The notes beneath the pieces were generated by a model. The model made no database searches. It was not told the origin of the DNA and saw nothing but the letters and a program-made list of their open reading frames with translations. 64,000 nt of DNA from Methylophilus sp. 14. GTDB taxonomy: Bacteria > Pseudomonadota > Gammaproteobacteria > Burkholderiales > Methylophilaceae. Each line of letters opens with the position of its first letter. The stretch's first letter is position 1. Positions 26,198 through 35,640 of this stretch are shown here, in pieces. The stretch covers positions 62,001-126,000 of the forward strand of contig NZ_JADKYS010000002.1 in NCBI RefSeq assembly GCF_015354345.1. The letters are read 5' to 3'. Position numbers and translations under genes: made by a program.

Positions 26198-27325
26198 TTA
26201 ATTTGGGTAAATTGCACCTAACACTCGTGGCCCTGCTGCGCCGGTAACGGCGGGCAGGTTGCCGGGTTGGTGATCCAGGCAGCGTTGCGCCAGCCAGGCA
26301 AAGGCAACGGCTTCCACCCAGTCGACCCCAATGCCGAGTACGTCGGTGCGTTGCACCGGCAGTCCGCATAGGATTTGCAGCCGGTCTATCAGGGCAAGGT
26401 TATGCGCACCGCCGCCACAGGCATAAATCTCGGTGGCACCGCTACAATGTTGCTTTAAAGCCTGGGCAATGGTCACAGCGGTTAATTCCAGCAGCGTGCG
26501 GGCGACATTCTGAGGTGTATCCGCATGGGCTTGCAGGTGTGCGTTAAGCCAGGTTTGGTTAAACAGATCACGTCCGGTGCTTTTGGGGATGGGGAGCGCA
26601 AAATACGGCTCGGCGAGCAATGCGTCCAGTAAGGCTTGATTGACGCTGCCGCGCACGGCCCAGGCACCTCCGGCATCATACGTCTGGCTGGTGTGTTGCA
26701 GGGTCCAGGCATCCATGAGCAAGTTGCCGGGGCCGGAATCAAACCCGGTCACGCTGCCACTTATAGGTAAATCACTCAGGTTGGCAATGCCGCCAATATT
26801 CAAGATCACGCGATGGGTATCAGGTGCGGCAAAGATTGCCTGGTGAAAGGCTGGCACCAAAGGCGCACCTTGTCCGCCAGCGGCAATGTCGCGGCTGCGG
26901 AAGTCGCCGACCACGGGGATGCCCGTGCGCTCCGCCAGGCGCGCATGATTGCCCAATTGCAAAGTATAGGCCTGGCCGTGCGCTAAATCGGGGCAGTGGC
27001 GTATGGTTTGCCCATGGCAGCCAATGGCCGTCACGGCCTCTGCGGATACTTTGGCGGCTTGCAACAACCCCTGGACGGCGGTGGCGTAGAGGTCGGCCAA
27101 CTGGTTAGAGGCGATGGCTGCAGTATGTAGTTCGTTGACTGCTGGTGTATGCAAATCCAGCAGCAGTTGCCTGATCTCTGCTGGGTAAGGCAGGAAAAAC
27201 TGGCTTCGTTGTTGCAGATGGCCGCCTTGTTGTTCGACCAGCACTGCATCCACCCCATCCAGACTGGTACCAGACATCAGGCCGATAAACAGGCGTGTTT
27301 GAGTGGGCGGGGCAGAAAAATTCAT
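26198..27325 (-). CDS. anmK: Anhydro-N-acetylmuramic acid kinase
   Basis: Phosphorylates and hydrolyses 1,6-anhydro-MurNAc to MurNAc-6-phosphate in cell-wall recycling. 375 aa from ATG 27325; a GTG six codons earlier is possible. The signature [17 protein letters not shown] is at the N-terminus; [26 protein letters not shown] and [14 protein letters not shown] are family motifs. It is divergent from tyrS, the usual beta-proteobacterial order. Together with mltA and ampD in this window it forms a murein recycling set, though the three are far apart. Confidence 0.96.
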   Translation of the reverse strand: MNFSAPPTQTRLFIGLMSGTSLDGVDAVLVEQQGGHLQQRSQFFLPYPAEIRQLLLDLHTPAVNELHTAAIASNQLADLYATAVQGLLQAAKVSAEAVTAIGCHGQTIRHCPDLAHGQAYTLQLGNHARLAERTGIPVVGDFRSRDIAAGGQGAPLVPAFHQAIFAAPDTHRVILNIGGIANLSDLPISGSVTGFDSGPGNLLMDAWTLQHTSQTYDAGGAWAVRGSVNQALLDALLAEPYFALPIPKSTGRDLFNQTWLNAHLQAHADTPQNVARTLLELTAVTIAQALKQHCSGATEIYACGGGAHNLALIDRLQILCGLPVQRTDVLGIGVDWVEAVAFAWLAQRCLDHQPGNLPAVTGAAGPRVLGAIYPN

Positions 27326-27446
27326 AAGGCATAAGTGTAACACTGCTCATGCCTTGCTTACAGAAATGCCTGGGATTACGTTAAAATAGCCGTTTTACTT
27401 TCGTGACGAAGCGTGCGCAACGCGCGCCTCAAAAAAAAGAATCTTT

Positions 27447-28703
27447 ATGACAGACGTAAACCAAGCTTCAACGGTAAACCAGGCCTCAACGGCGGCTGAA
27501 GCCCTGAGTCCAGACATTGTAAATGCGCTGGCGATTATCAAACGCGGTGCCGATGAGTTGTTAATTGAGCAAGAGCTGATTGAAAAGCTGAAAACCGGCA
27601 AGCCTTTGCGTGTGAAAGCCGGGTTTGACCCGACCGCACCAGACTTGCATTTGGGTCACACCGTGCTGATTAACAAATTGCGCCAGTTGCAGGATCTGGG
27701 GCACCAGATTTTGTTTCTGATTGGTGATTTTACCGGCATGATCGGTGACCCGACCGGCAAAAGTACCACGCGCCCACCGTTAACCGTTGAACAGGTCAAA
27801 GCCAATGCCGATACCTATTCTGAACAGGTGTTCAAGGTTTTGGATCCGGCCAAAACCGAAATTGTGTTTAACTCCAAGTGGTTAAGCGACCTGGGAGCGG
27901 CAGGCATGATCAAGCTGGCAGCCAGCCACACGGTGGCCCGTATGCTGGAGCGTGATGATTTCTCCAAACGCTTCAAAGGCAACCAGCCGATTGCGATTCA
28001 TGAGTTTTTGTATCCTTTGTTGCAAGGCTATGACTCTGTCGCGTTGCAGGCAGATTTGGAACTGGGTGGTACGGACCAGAAGTTTAACCTGCTCATGGGT
28101 CGTGAGTTGCAAAAGCAGGCGGGGCAGTCACAACAATGCGTATTGATGATGCCATTGCTTGAAGGCCTGGATGGCGTCAACAAGATGTCCAAGTCTTTGG
28201 GCAACTACATTGGTATCAGTGAAGCGCCTGAGACTATTTTTGCCAAAATCATGTCAATTTCTGATGAACTGATGTGGCGTTACATCGACCTGCTATCGTT
28301 TGCTAGCCTGGAAACCATTGCTGAGTGGAAGGCGCAAGTAGCTGGTGGCGACAATCCGCGCAATATCAAGGTTGGGTTCGCGCAGGAAATCGTTGCCCGC
28401 TTTCACGGCCAAGCCGCGGCTGAAAAAGCCCTGCAAGACTTTCAGACGCGCGCCAAAGGCGGGATTCCTGACGATGTGCCTGAGGTAGAGGTGAGCATCG
28501 ACGGTGATAGCATAGGCATCAGCCAGTTGCTCAAACAGGCAGGCCTGGTGGAAAGTACCAGTGAAGCCATGCGTGCGGTGCAGCAAGGCGGAGTGAAGCT
28601 GGATAGCGTGAAGGTCGACGACAAGAACTTGCCGGTTGCCAAAGGAGCGACCGTGGTGGCGCAGGTGGGCAAACGCAAGTTTGCCAAAATCACCATCAAG
28701 TAA
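27447..28703 (+). CDS. tyrS: Tyrosyl-tRNA synthetase
   Basis: Charges tRNA-Tyr. 418 aa. The class I motifs HLGH (in [16 protein letters not shown]) and KMSKS (in [11 protein letters not shown]) are visible, and an S4-type RNA-binding domain ends the protein ([20 protein letters not shown]). The first 25 residues are an Ala/Thr/Ser-rich extension with a short repeat (VNQAST twice), so a slightly later start is possible. Ends at the terminator at 28734. Confidence 0.97.
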   Translation: MTDVNQASTVNQASTAAEALSPDIVNALAIIKRGADELLIEQELIEKLKTGKPLRVKAGFDPTAPDLHLGHTVLINKLRQLQDLGHQILFLIGDFTGMIGDPTGKSTTRPPLTVEQVKANADTYSEQVFKVLDPAKTEIVFNSKWLSDLGAAGMIKLAASHTVARMLERDDFSKRFKGNQPIAIHEFLYPLLQGYDSVALQADLELGGTDQKFNLLMGRELQKQAGQSQQCVLMMPLLEGLDGVNKMSKSLGNYIGISEAPETIFAKIMSISDELMWRYIDLLSFASLETIAEWKAQVAGGDNPRNIKVGFAQEIVARFHGQAAAEKALQDFQTRAKGGIPDDVPEVEVSIDGDSIGISQLLKQAGLVESTSEAMRAVQQGGVKLDSVKVDDKNLPVAKGATVVAQVGKRKFAKITIK

Positions 28704-28733
28704 AAGCGCAAGTAAAAGCGTTAGCCACCCATG

Positions 28734-28760
28734 AAAAAGGCCGCATGTGCGGCCTTTTTT
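28734..28760. terminator. Bidirectional terminator between tyrS and rpoN
   Basis: AAAAAGGCCGCA/TGCGGCCTTTTT with essentially no loop beyond the central TG, followed by Ts, in the gap between convergent genes. Confidence 0.88.
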
Positions 28761-28762
28761 GT

Positions 28763-30310
28763 TTATAACGATTTGCGTAAATTAGCGGGTGGAATATTCA
28801 GTGATTCACGGTATTTGGCGATGGTTCGGCGCGCAACCACAATGCCTTGTTGCGCCAGGGTGTCGGTGATCTGATTATCAGACAGCGGTTTTTTCGGGTT
28901 TTCTTCGGCCACCATTTGCTTGATCAGGGCGCGAATCGCAGTCGCTGAACAAGAGCCGCCGGCATCGGTCGCTACCGAGCTGCCGAAGAAATATTTCAAC
29001 TCAAACACACCGCGCGGTGTGAGCATGTACTTATGTGTGGTGACGCGTGAAACCGTACTTTCGTGCAGATCCAGCTCTTCGGCAATTTCGCGCAATACCA
29101 AAGGGCGCATGGCAATTTCGCCATGCTCAAAAAAGTTGCGTTGCCTGTCTACAATCGCCTGTGACACGCGCAGGATGGTCGAAAAGCGCTGCTGGATATT
29201 CTTGATCATCCATTTTGCTTCCTGCATCTGGCTTTGCAGGTATTGCCCTGAGCTTTCACGGTTGCGCTTGAGAATATCCGCATAGAGCTGGTTGATGCGC
29301 AGCTTGGGGATCACGCCGTCATTGAGCGAGGCCATCCAGATGCCTTTGATTTTTTTGACCACGACATCGTGCTGGATAAAGTGGTCATGGCTAAAGCTGG
29401 CAAACTCGTTGCCGGGTTTCGGGTTTTGCTGGCGAATCAGTTGCTGCGCACCTTTCAGGGCAGTTTCGTCGCAACTGAGCAATTTGCGTAGTTTGACAAA
29501 GTCCTTGTTGGCCAGCAAGGCCAGGTGGTCTTTGGCAATAGCGATGGCGGTACGCAAATAAGGCGTATCTGCGGGCAGTACTTGCAGTTGCAGTAATACG
29601 CATTCGCGCAGGTCTCTTGCACCGACGCCAATCGGGTCCAGGTTCTGGATCAGTTTGAGCGCAGTTTCCAGTTCCAGTAATTCAACTTCCAGCTCCAGTG
29701 GCAGGTTGTCGACCACTTCCTGCAGGTCTTGCTCCAGGTAGCCGTCGTCATTAATGCTGTCCAGCAACAGTTTCACCAGGCTCATGTCGCGTTGTGACAG
29801 GTGGGCCAGCTGAATCTGGTTCATCAGGTGTTCGCGCAGGCTGATGTTACTGGCATCCTGGCGTGAGAAATCGCTATCTTCATCATCGAGGTTGTTGCGG
29901 CCAGCTTCATCCCAGTTGCTGGTGCTGCCAAACTCTTCGTAGTCGTCTTCAAACTCGGGCGGTGAAAATTCTTCGCTCAGGTTAGCTTGTTCGCCTTCGT
30001 TACCGCCGAGTTCTTCGTGCAACTCTTCGCGCAAGGTCTCTGCTGGCGCGGTAATTTCTGTCTGCGTCGCGACATCAAACGAACTTGCATCAGGCAGCTC
30101 AGATTCTGTTGCCCCGGTTGCGGTAGGGGCGTTATCTTCAAACTCGCCTTCTTCACCATCGGCCATTTCCAGCAGCGGGTTTTCCTGCAGGATGGTTTCC
30201 AGTTCCTGGCTCAGCTCAAGCGTGGATAATTGCAGCAGACGGATAGACTGCTGCAATTGCGGCGTCAGCGCCAGATTTTGCGAAATACGTAATTGCAGGT
30301 TTTGCTTCAT
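28763..30310 (-). CDS. rpoN: RNA polymerase sigma-54 factor
   Basis: Alternative sigma factor for -24/-12 promoters that needs AAA+ activators. 515 aa. Order: Gln/Leu-rich activator-interacting region I (MKQNLQLRISQNLALTPQLQ), acidic region II about 50-150, core-binding domain, helix-turn-helix (ESTVSRVTTHKY), and the C-terminal RpoN box as ARRTIAKYRE. A PilR-type activator that needs it is encoded at 58341. It follows lptB by 6 bases in the lpt operon. The hpf-ptsN genes that often follow rpoN are not here: the operon stops against tyrS. Confidence 0.98.
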   Translation of the reverse strand: MKQNLQLRISQNLALTPQLQQSIRLLQLSTLELSQELETILQENPLLEMADGEEGEFEDNAPTATGATESELPDASSFDVATQTEITAPAETLREELHEELGGNEGEQANLSEEFSPPEFEDDYEEFGSTSNWDEAGRNNLDDEDSDFSRQDASNISLREHLMNQIQLAHLSQRDMSLVKLLLDSINDDGYLEQDLQEVVDNLPLELEVELLELETALKLIQNLDPIGVGARDLRECVLLQLQVLPADTPYLRTAIAIAKDHLALLANKDFVKLRKLLSCDETALKGAQQLIRQQNPKPGNEFASFSHDHFIQHDVVVKKIKGIWMASLNDGVIPKLRINQLYADILKRNRESSGQYLQSQMQEAKWMIKNIQQRFSTILRVSQAIVDRQRNFFEHGEIAMRPLVLREIAEELDLHESTVSRVTTHKYMLTPRGVFELKYFFGSSVATDAGGSCSATAIRALIKQMVAEENPKKPLSDNQITDTLAQQGIVVARRTIAKYRESLNIPPANLRKSL

Positions 30311-30316
30311 AACGGG

Positions 30317-31063
30317 TTACAGCCTAAAATTTTTGCCCAGATAGACCTCACGTACGCCTTCGTTCTGAATGATTTCGTCTGGCGTGCCAGCGGCAAACAC
30401 CGCGCCCTCATTGACGATATACGCCCGGTCACAAATATCCAGGGTTTCACGCACGTTGTGGTCTGTGATCAAAATACCAATATTCTGGCTACTCAGGTAG
30501 CGGATGATTTTTTGAATCTCAATCACCGCAATCGGGTCAATCCCGGCAAACGGTTCATCCAGCAGGATAAATTTCGGGTCTGTGGCCAGGCATCGTGCGA
30601 TTTCCACACGGCGGCGCTCACCGCCTGACAGGCTCACCGCCTGGCTGTGGCGGATATGCTGGATATGCAATTGATCCAGCAATGACTCTAGCCGTGCTTC
30701 GCGCTCCTCTTCGTTGTAAGGGCGGGTTTCCAGGATCGACAGGATGTTGTCGGTAACGGACATTTTGCGAAAAATAGACGCCTCTTGTGGCAGGTAGGCC
30801 AGGCCCATGCGGGCGCGCTCGTGCATGGGCGCGCGGCTGACATCGGCGCCATTGAGCGTGATCTCACCATCGTCGAGTGCCACCAGGCCTACAATCATGT
30901 AAAAACTGGTGGTTTTGCCCGCACCATTGGGGCCTAGCAGGCCAATCACTTCGCCACTGCGTAACTCCAGCGTGGTGTTTTTCACGACCGTGCGGCCCTG
31001 ATAGGCCTTCTTCAGGCGGCTGACGTGTAAATGGTTATGATCTGATGGAGCGGTTGTTTGCAT
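30317..31063 (-). CDS. lptB: LPS export ABC transporter ATP-binding protein
   Basis: Cytoplasmic ATPase that powers LPS extraction by LptFG. 248 aa. Walker [12 protein letters not shown], signature [16 protein letters not shown], Walker [14 protein letters not shown], and the H-loop in [10 protein letters not shown]. Between lptA (11 bases) and rpoN (6 bases), the conserved order. Confidence 0.98.
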   Translation of the reverse strand: MQTTAPSDHNHLHVSRLKKAYQGRTVVKNTTLELRSGEVIGLLGPNGAGKTTSFYMIVGLVALDDGEITLNGADVSRAPMHERARMGLAYLPQEASIFRKMSVTDNILSILETRPYNEEEREARLESLLDQLHIQHIRHSQAVSLSGGERRRVEIARCLATDPKFILLDEPFAGIDPIAVIEIQKIIRYLSSQNIGILITDHNVRETLDICDRAYIVNEGAVFAAGTPDEIIQNEGVREVYLGKNFRL

Positions 31064-31074
31064 AAGGCCAGTCT

Positions 31075-31731
31075 TTACGGTTGCGCTTTCGCGGGCTCAC
31101 TATTGGTGTCGGCAGGGGCCGGTTCCACTTTGATTTGCAGTGAGCGATTCATGCGCAGTCCTTGCTGCGAGGTTGGCTTGTTATCAATCACAGGTGGCGT
31201 GGTTTTGTTTTTGGGCTGGATGGTCGCCTTGACGCGGCTGCCAGCCGTGCCATTCGGGTTGGCTTTGGTGCCGCCGATGACTTCGGCATATTCTGCATTG
31301 GCGTCGTAGCTGATGTAGTCGCCGGTGACGACGTCTTCGCCGCGTTTGACCCAGGCGTTGGTGTAGAGCTGGACCTTGTCCATGCGGGCGTTGTATTCAA
31401 TGCGCTGACCGCTACCTTGCATCCACTCGTCTTTGCCGGTACGTTTTTGTTTGAAGGTGGTCGGGTTGCCGGTGCAGGTGCTGTGCTGAAAGCCATCCTG
31501 GTCTTCACGCACGATCATTTTGTCTGCCTTGATTTGCAGCGTGCCCTGGTTAAGGATCACATTGCCAGTGTAAATGCTGATTTTTTTGGCATCGTTCACC
31601 GTCACCGTGTCGGCTTCCAGCTCAATTGGCTGGTCACGGTCAGACTCTTCAGCCAGCACGCTGGTTGACCACTGTAGCAGTGCCCATAAGGTCAAGCAGG
31701 TGGCAAAAAATAATGGCTTGTGCGTGTTCAA
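31075..31731 (-). CDS. lptA: LPS transport periplasmic protein LptA
   Basis: Periplasmic beta-jellyroll bridge for LPS. 218 aa with a signal peptide ([20 protein letters not shown], cleavage before EESDRDQ). OstA-type repeats are visible: [39 protein letters not shown] and later short strands. The C-terminal tail is Pro/Ala-rich and extends beyond the E. coli protein. Gap of 31 bases to lptC. Confidence 0.93.
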   Translation of the reverse strand: MNTHKPLFFATCLTLWALLQWSTSVLAEESDRDQPIELEADTVTVNDAKKISIYTGNVILNQGTLQIKADKMIVREDQDGFQHSTCTGNPTTFKQKRTGKDEWMQGSGQRIEYNARMDKVQLYTNAWVKRGEDVVTGDYISYDANAEYAEVIGGTKANPNGTAGSRVKATIQPKNKTTPPVIDNKPTSQQGLRMNRSLQIKVEPAPADTNSEPAKAQP

Positions 31732-31762
31732 CTCATTTCTCCAGAATCAACGACCCTTGTGA

Positions 31763-32395
31763 TTACCTATGTTGGTGATTACCTGTTTTGGCCTTCGCTG
31801 CCGGGCGTGCAGTTTTGGCGACGGCGGGTGGGCGTACGTAATGTACATGCACCCGGTTAAATAATTGCATGGTGCCTGCCTTGTTATCAAAACGCATACC
31901 GGTCCCTGTAATCACCGTCGCCGGGAGTTGGCGGATGGTGACCGGCAAATCGGTGTATGCGAGGTCTGTATCCGGCTCCAGCGTTAAATGCTCGGTTTGC
32001 AACTGCATTTCAGGTTTGTCCAGCGTGCCCTGGCGTATCACCTTGACCTGCTGGCTAAATTCGACCAGTTTACCATTGGCCGAGACTTTGCCATGCTGGC
32101 CATGAATTTGCGTATAAGGTTTATCCTGCCCAAACTGGGTGAAGCGCGGGCGTTGTAATTCGGTGTAGTCGTTATCCGGAAAATGGCGCATTTCTGCGGC
32201 TGCCAGCACGTATTTAGTCTTGCCGGTGGCGTCGGTGCGCGTACTGACAAAGTTATACAGCATGTAATCCGGGTCATGACGACTCAATCGGCTCAAGCTC
32301 AGAGCCTGCTCCTGTACGGTCTGGTTAATCCAGAACGTCAGTAGCGCTAAAAACAGCATGAGTGCAATCGGCAATAATATCGGGTGTTTAAGCAT
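31763..32395 (-). CDS. lptC: LPS export system protein LptC
   Basis: Inner-membrane-anchored periplasmic protein that passes LPS from LptBFG to LptA. 210 aa: one N-terminal transmembrane helix (ILLPIALMLFLALLTFWINQ), then a jellyroll (YMLYNFVSTRTDATGKTKYV, TGTGMRFDNKAGTMQLFN). The C-terminus is basic and Ala-rich. Follows kdsD by only 25 bases; the kdsC phosphatase gene normally placed between them is missing. Confidence 0.9.
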   Translation of the reverse strand: MLKHPILLPIALMLFLALLTFWINQTVQEQALSLSRLSRHDPDYMLYNFVSTRTDATGKTKYVLAAAEMRHFPDNDYTELQRPRFTQFGQDKPYTQIHGQHGKVSANGKLVEFSQQVKVIRQGTLDKPEMQLQTEHLTLEPDTDLAYTDLPVTIRQLPATVITGTGMRFDNKAGTMQLFNRVHVHYVRPPAVAKTARPAAKAKTGNHQHR

Positions 32396-32420
32396 GCGGG
32401 AGTTCCAGGTACTAGTCAGC

Positions 32421-33422
32421 CTAAACGATTTTTGCCTTGAGTAAATCGTGCATGTTAAATGCGCCCACCAGTTGCTGTTGCTCGTTCACTGCCATAAACC
32501 CATTAATTTTATATTGTTCCATCAGGTTGACTGCTTCAACCGCCATTTGTTGCATGCCCAATAAACGGGGCTGCGTATTCATCACGGTTTTGATTGATTG
32601 TTGCGTATCGGTGTCGCCTTGCATAAACAGGCGGCGCAAGTCACCGTCGGTAAACACGCCGATCGGGTGTTGTGCGCTATCCACAATCGCCGTAAAGCCC
32701 ATGCCCTTGCTCGATATCTGTGCAATGGCTTCCTGTACGGTGCCATGCTCGCTGATGGCTGGAATGGCATCACCCGTGCGCATGACATCTTTAATGCGTA
32801 CCAGTAGTCGTCTGCCCAGACTGCCGCCTGGATGTGACCGCGCAAAGTCCTCGGCAGTGAATTCGCGCAAATCAAGCACGCAAAGGGCCAATGCATCGCC
32901 CAACGCTAGCGCAGCCGTGGTGCTGGCAGTGGGTGCTAGCCCCAGCGGGCAGGCTTCGTGACTGACGGCGGCACTTAAATGCACTTCTGACTCACGCGAC
33001 AAGGTGGAGTCTTCGCTACCAGTAATGCTCAGGATGCGGGCGCCGATACGGCGGATGGCCGGCAAAATATTGATGATTTCATCACTTTCACCTGAGTTGG
33101 AGAGTGCAATAACAACATCTTCAGCCGTGATCATGCCCAGGTCGCCATGGCTAGCCTCCGCAGGGTGCATGAAAAAAGCAGGTGTGCCCGTGCTGGCCAG
33201 GGTGGCCGCAATTTTGCCGCCAATATGGCCTGATTTGCCCATGCCGGTGACGACGATGCGGCCGCGACAAGTGAGAATCATGCTGACCGCGGCTTCAAAC
33301 TCGCTGCCGATACGGTCTGCCAGTTGGCGGATTTCATCTGCTTCGTGCAGCAGTATGCCTCGTGCACGCGTCACGATGTCTGGACTTTTCACGAGGTGGA
33401 CACCTGATTTTGCTGTGTTCAT
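32421..33422 (-). CDS. kdsD: Arabinose-5-phosphate isomerase
   Basis: Converts ribulose 5-phosphate to arabinose 5-phosphate for Kdo synthesis. 333 aa: SIS sugar-isomerase domain about 40-190 (VVTGMGKSGHIGGKIAATLA, PAEASHGDLGM, SNSGESDEI) and a CBS pair about 215-330. First gene of the minus-strand kdsD-lptC-lptA-lptB-rpoN run; divergent from the antiporter gene. Substrate ribulose 5-phosphate is also the gnd product and RuMP intermediate. Confidence 0.95.
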   Translation of the reverse strand: MNTAKSGVHLVKSPDIVTRARGILLHEADEIRQLADRIGSEFEAAVSMILTCRGRIVVTGMGKSGHIGGKIAATLASTGTPAFFMHPAEASHGDLGMITAEDVVIALSNSGESDEIINILPAIRRIGARILSITGSEDSTLSRESEVHLSAAVSHEACPLGLAPTASTTAALALGDALALCVLDLREFTAEDFARSHPGGSLGRRLLVRIKDVMRTGDAIPAISEHGTVQEAIAQISSKGMGFTAIVDSAQHPIGVFTDGDLRRLFMQGDTDTQQSIKTVMNTQPRLLGMQQMAVEAVNLMEQYKINGFMAVNEQQQLVGAFNMHDLLKAKIV

Positions 33423-33529
33423 GGCGGGTTAGTATAGCAAGTGACGCCCCCGGCAAGAAAGCGAAACACCGCTTTTTTACGGTTTTTTTATTAGCGGGCA
33501 CATTTTTTGCATAAAATAGTGTTTTGTGG

Positions 33530-33578
33530 CAGGATGCATCATCCTGAAACAGGATTGTTTCAAGCGTCATCACTGACG
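33530..33578. promoter_or_regulatory. Three consecutive stem-loops between kdsD and the antiporter gene
   Basis: CAGGATG/CATCCTG (33530-33546), GAAACA/TGTTTC (33546-33561) and CGTCA/TGACG (33565-33578) lie back to back in the 229-bp divergent region. They could be operators or leader hairpins for either gene. Confidence 0.35.
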
Positions 33579-33651
33579 ATGCGTCATAATATATGTTCGC
33601 TGGCTGATATAACGTCCGCACGGCCTGACATTAATGCTTTAGAATTTTTGC

Positions 33652-35628
33652 ATGTTTGATTCCCTGATCCATTTATTATTACTGCTCACCAGCTCGGTCT
33701 TCGCCGTCGGCTTGTTCCGCATCCTGGGTTTGCCCGCGATGCTGGCTTACTTCATGATCGGCATTGTGCTCGGCCCGCACGCGCTGGGTTTGCTGGAAGA
33801 CGAAGAAACTGGCCGCCAGGTGGCTGAGTTCGGTATTGTGTTCCTGATGTTTAGTATCGGCCTCGAGTTCAGCCTGCCTAAACTGTATGCCATGCGCAAA
33901 ACCCTGTTTGGCTTGGGCGGTGGGCAGGTGGTGCTGACCTTGCTGGCCAGCCTGGTCCTCGGCAAACTGGCTGGCCTTAGTCTGACCTCTGCGTTCATTA
34001 TTGGTGCAGCTATTACCATGTCTTCGACCGCCATCGTGTCCAAAATCCTGATGGAACGTGTCGATTTAAACTCCAGGCACGGCCGTTTGAGTATTGGCGT
34101 GCTGCTGTTCCAAGATCTGGCCGTGATCCCAATTCTGGTGCTGATCCAGACACTGGGTTCGCACAGCGATAACTGGCTGGATGTGCTGGGGCTGACCTTG
34201 TTCAAGTCTTCCATCCTGCTGTTTTTGCTGTTCAAGTTCGGCAAAAACATCCTCAACTTCTGGTTCGAGCTGGTGGCCAAACAGCGCTCGCGTGAGCTGT
34301 TTGTGCTCAATGTGTTGATGGTGACTTTGTTGATGGCAGCGGCTACCAACTTTGTCGGCTTGTCATACGCCCTGGGGGCATTTGTCGCAGGCATGCTGAT
34401 TTCAGAAACCAAATACCGTTACCAGGTGGAATCTGATATTGCGCCTTTCCGCGATATTTTGCTGGGGCTGTTTTTTATCAGTGTCGGCATGTTGCTGAAC
34501 GTCTCTGTGCTGGTTGAGCATATCGGCCTCATTATTTTGCTGCTGATTTTGTTCCTGGTGTTCAAGATCGGCCTTATCGCACTGTTAACCAAGTTCTACG
34601 GCTTTGAGATGGGCGTAGGCGTGCGTACCGGGATTATTCTCGGTCAGGCGGGTGAGTTCAGCTTTGTGGTGCTGGCGCTGGGGTTGCAGACCAACCTGAT
34701 TGATGGCGATTCCTTGCAACTGGTATTGTCTGTGGCCGTGCTGTCTATGTTGGTGGCGCCATTTATTATCCAAAAAAATGGCCGCATCGCACGTGCGTTG
34801 GTTAAGAGTTACAGTCGCAACAGCATTAAAGTGGTGGATACCATACAAGAGCATAGCCAAGACTTGCGCGACCATGTGATTATTTGCGGCTATGGCCGTA
34901 GCGGCCAGTATCTGGGACGCTTCCTGCGCGAAGAAAATATCCCTTATGTCGCACTCGATATGGACGCTAGCCGCGTGCAAGAAGCGGCCTCAGCCGGTGA
35001 AAATGTGATTTATGGCGATGCCGGGCGGCGCTCTGTGTTGGAAGCGGCTGGCTTGGCCAGGGCCAAGGCGGTGATCATCAGTTACGCTGAAACACGCGGC
35101 ACCATGAAAGTGTTGCATGTGATTCAAGAGCGCAACCCTAATCTGCCAGTGATTGTGCGTACGCACGATGACAGTGAAATGGATGCATTGCGAGATGCCG
35201 GTGCGGCCGAAGTGGTGCCGGAAATCCTGGAAGGCAGCCTGATGCTGGCCTCACATGCGCTGGTGACCTTGGGTATTCCGCTAAATCGCGTGGTTAAACG
35301 TATCCGTTTGTTCCGCGAAGAGCGCTACAAAATGTTCAAAGGCTATTTCCGCGGCGTGAGTGATGCAGATACCTCGACTGCCTCATTGCCACAATTGCAT
35401 TCGGTAGAAGTCTATAAAAATTTCTATGCGCATGGCTTGCGGCTGGATCATATCCCGTTTGGTGACTTTGCCGTCGAGGTTAAGCAATTGCGCCGACCCA
35501 ATATGCCAGAGCCTATCTCTCCCAGGGATGATATCGTGTTGAATGAAGGCGATATCCTGGTCTTGCTGGGTAGTAACGCCGCCCTGATTGCGATGGAAGT
35601 CTATCTGATTTCCGGCCGCAAACCATAA
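33652..35628 (+). CDS. CPA2-family cation:proton antiporter with TrkA domains
   Basis: 658 aa KefB/KefC/YbaL-like K+ or Na+/H+ antiporter. About 12 transmembrane helices to residue 380 with the family segments GIVFLMFSIGLEFSLPKL and SSTAIVSKIL. Then a TrkA-N (RCK) nucleotide-binding domain, VIICGYGRSGQYLGRFL near 408-424, and a TrkA-C domain ending the protein. In beta-proteobacteria such a gene is typically divergent from kdsD, as here. The ion and ligand (glutathione adducts for Kef) cannot be settled by eye. Confidence 0.9.
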   Translation: MFDSLIHLLLLLTSSVFAVGLFRILGLPAMLAYFMIGIVLGPHALGLLEDEETGRQVAEFGIVFLMFSIGLEFSLPKLYAMRKTLFGLGGGQVVLTLLASLVLGKLAGLSLTSAFIIGAAITMSSTAIVSKILMERVDLNSRHGRLSIGVLLFQDLAVIPILVLIQTLGSHSDNWLDVLGLTLFKSSILLFLLFKFGKNILNFWFELVAKQRSRELFVLNVLMVTLLMAAATNFVGLSYALGAFVAGMLISETKYRYQVESDIAPFRDILLGLFFISVGMLLNVSVLVEHIGLIILLLILFLVFKIGLIALLTKFYGFEMGVGVRTGIILGQAGEFSFVVLALGLQTNLIDGDSLQLVLSVAVLSMLVAPFIIQKNGRIARALVKSYSRNSIKVVDTIQEHSQDLRDHVIICGYGRSGQYLGRFLREENIPYVALDMDASRVQEAASAGENVIYGDAGRRSVLEAAGLARAKAVIISYAETRGTMKVLHVIQERNPNLPVIVRTHDDSEMDALRDAGAAEVVPEILEGSLMLASHALVTLGIPLNRVVKRIRLFREERYKMFKGYFRGVSDADTSTASLPQLHSVEVYKNFYAHGLRLDHIPFGDFAVEVKQLRRPNMPEPISPRDDIVLNEGDILVLLGSNAALIAMEVYLISGRKP

Positions 35629-35640
35629 GGCATAACGCCA

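Noticed and set aside
26031-26369. N-terminal extension of the citrate synthase frame
   Set aside because: It overlaps the end of anmK, is basic and unlike citrate synthases, and ATG 26030 gives the normal N-terminus.
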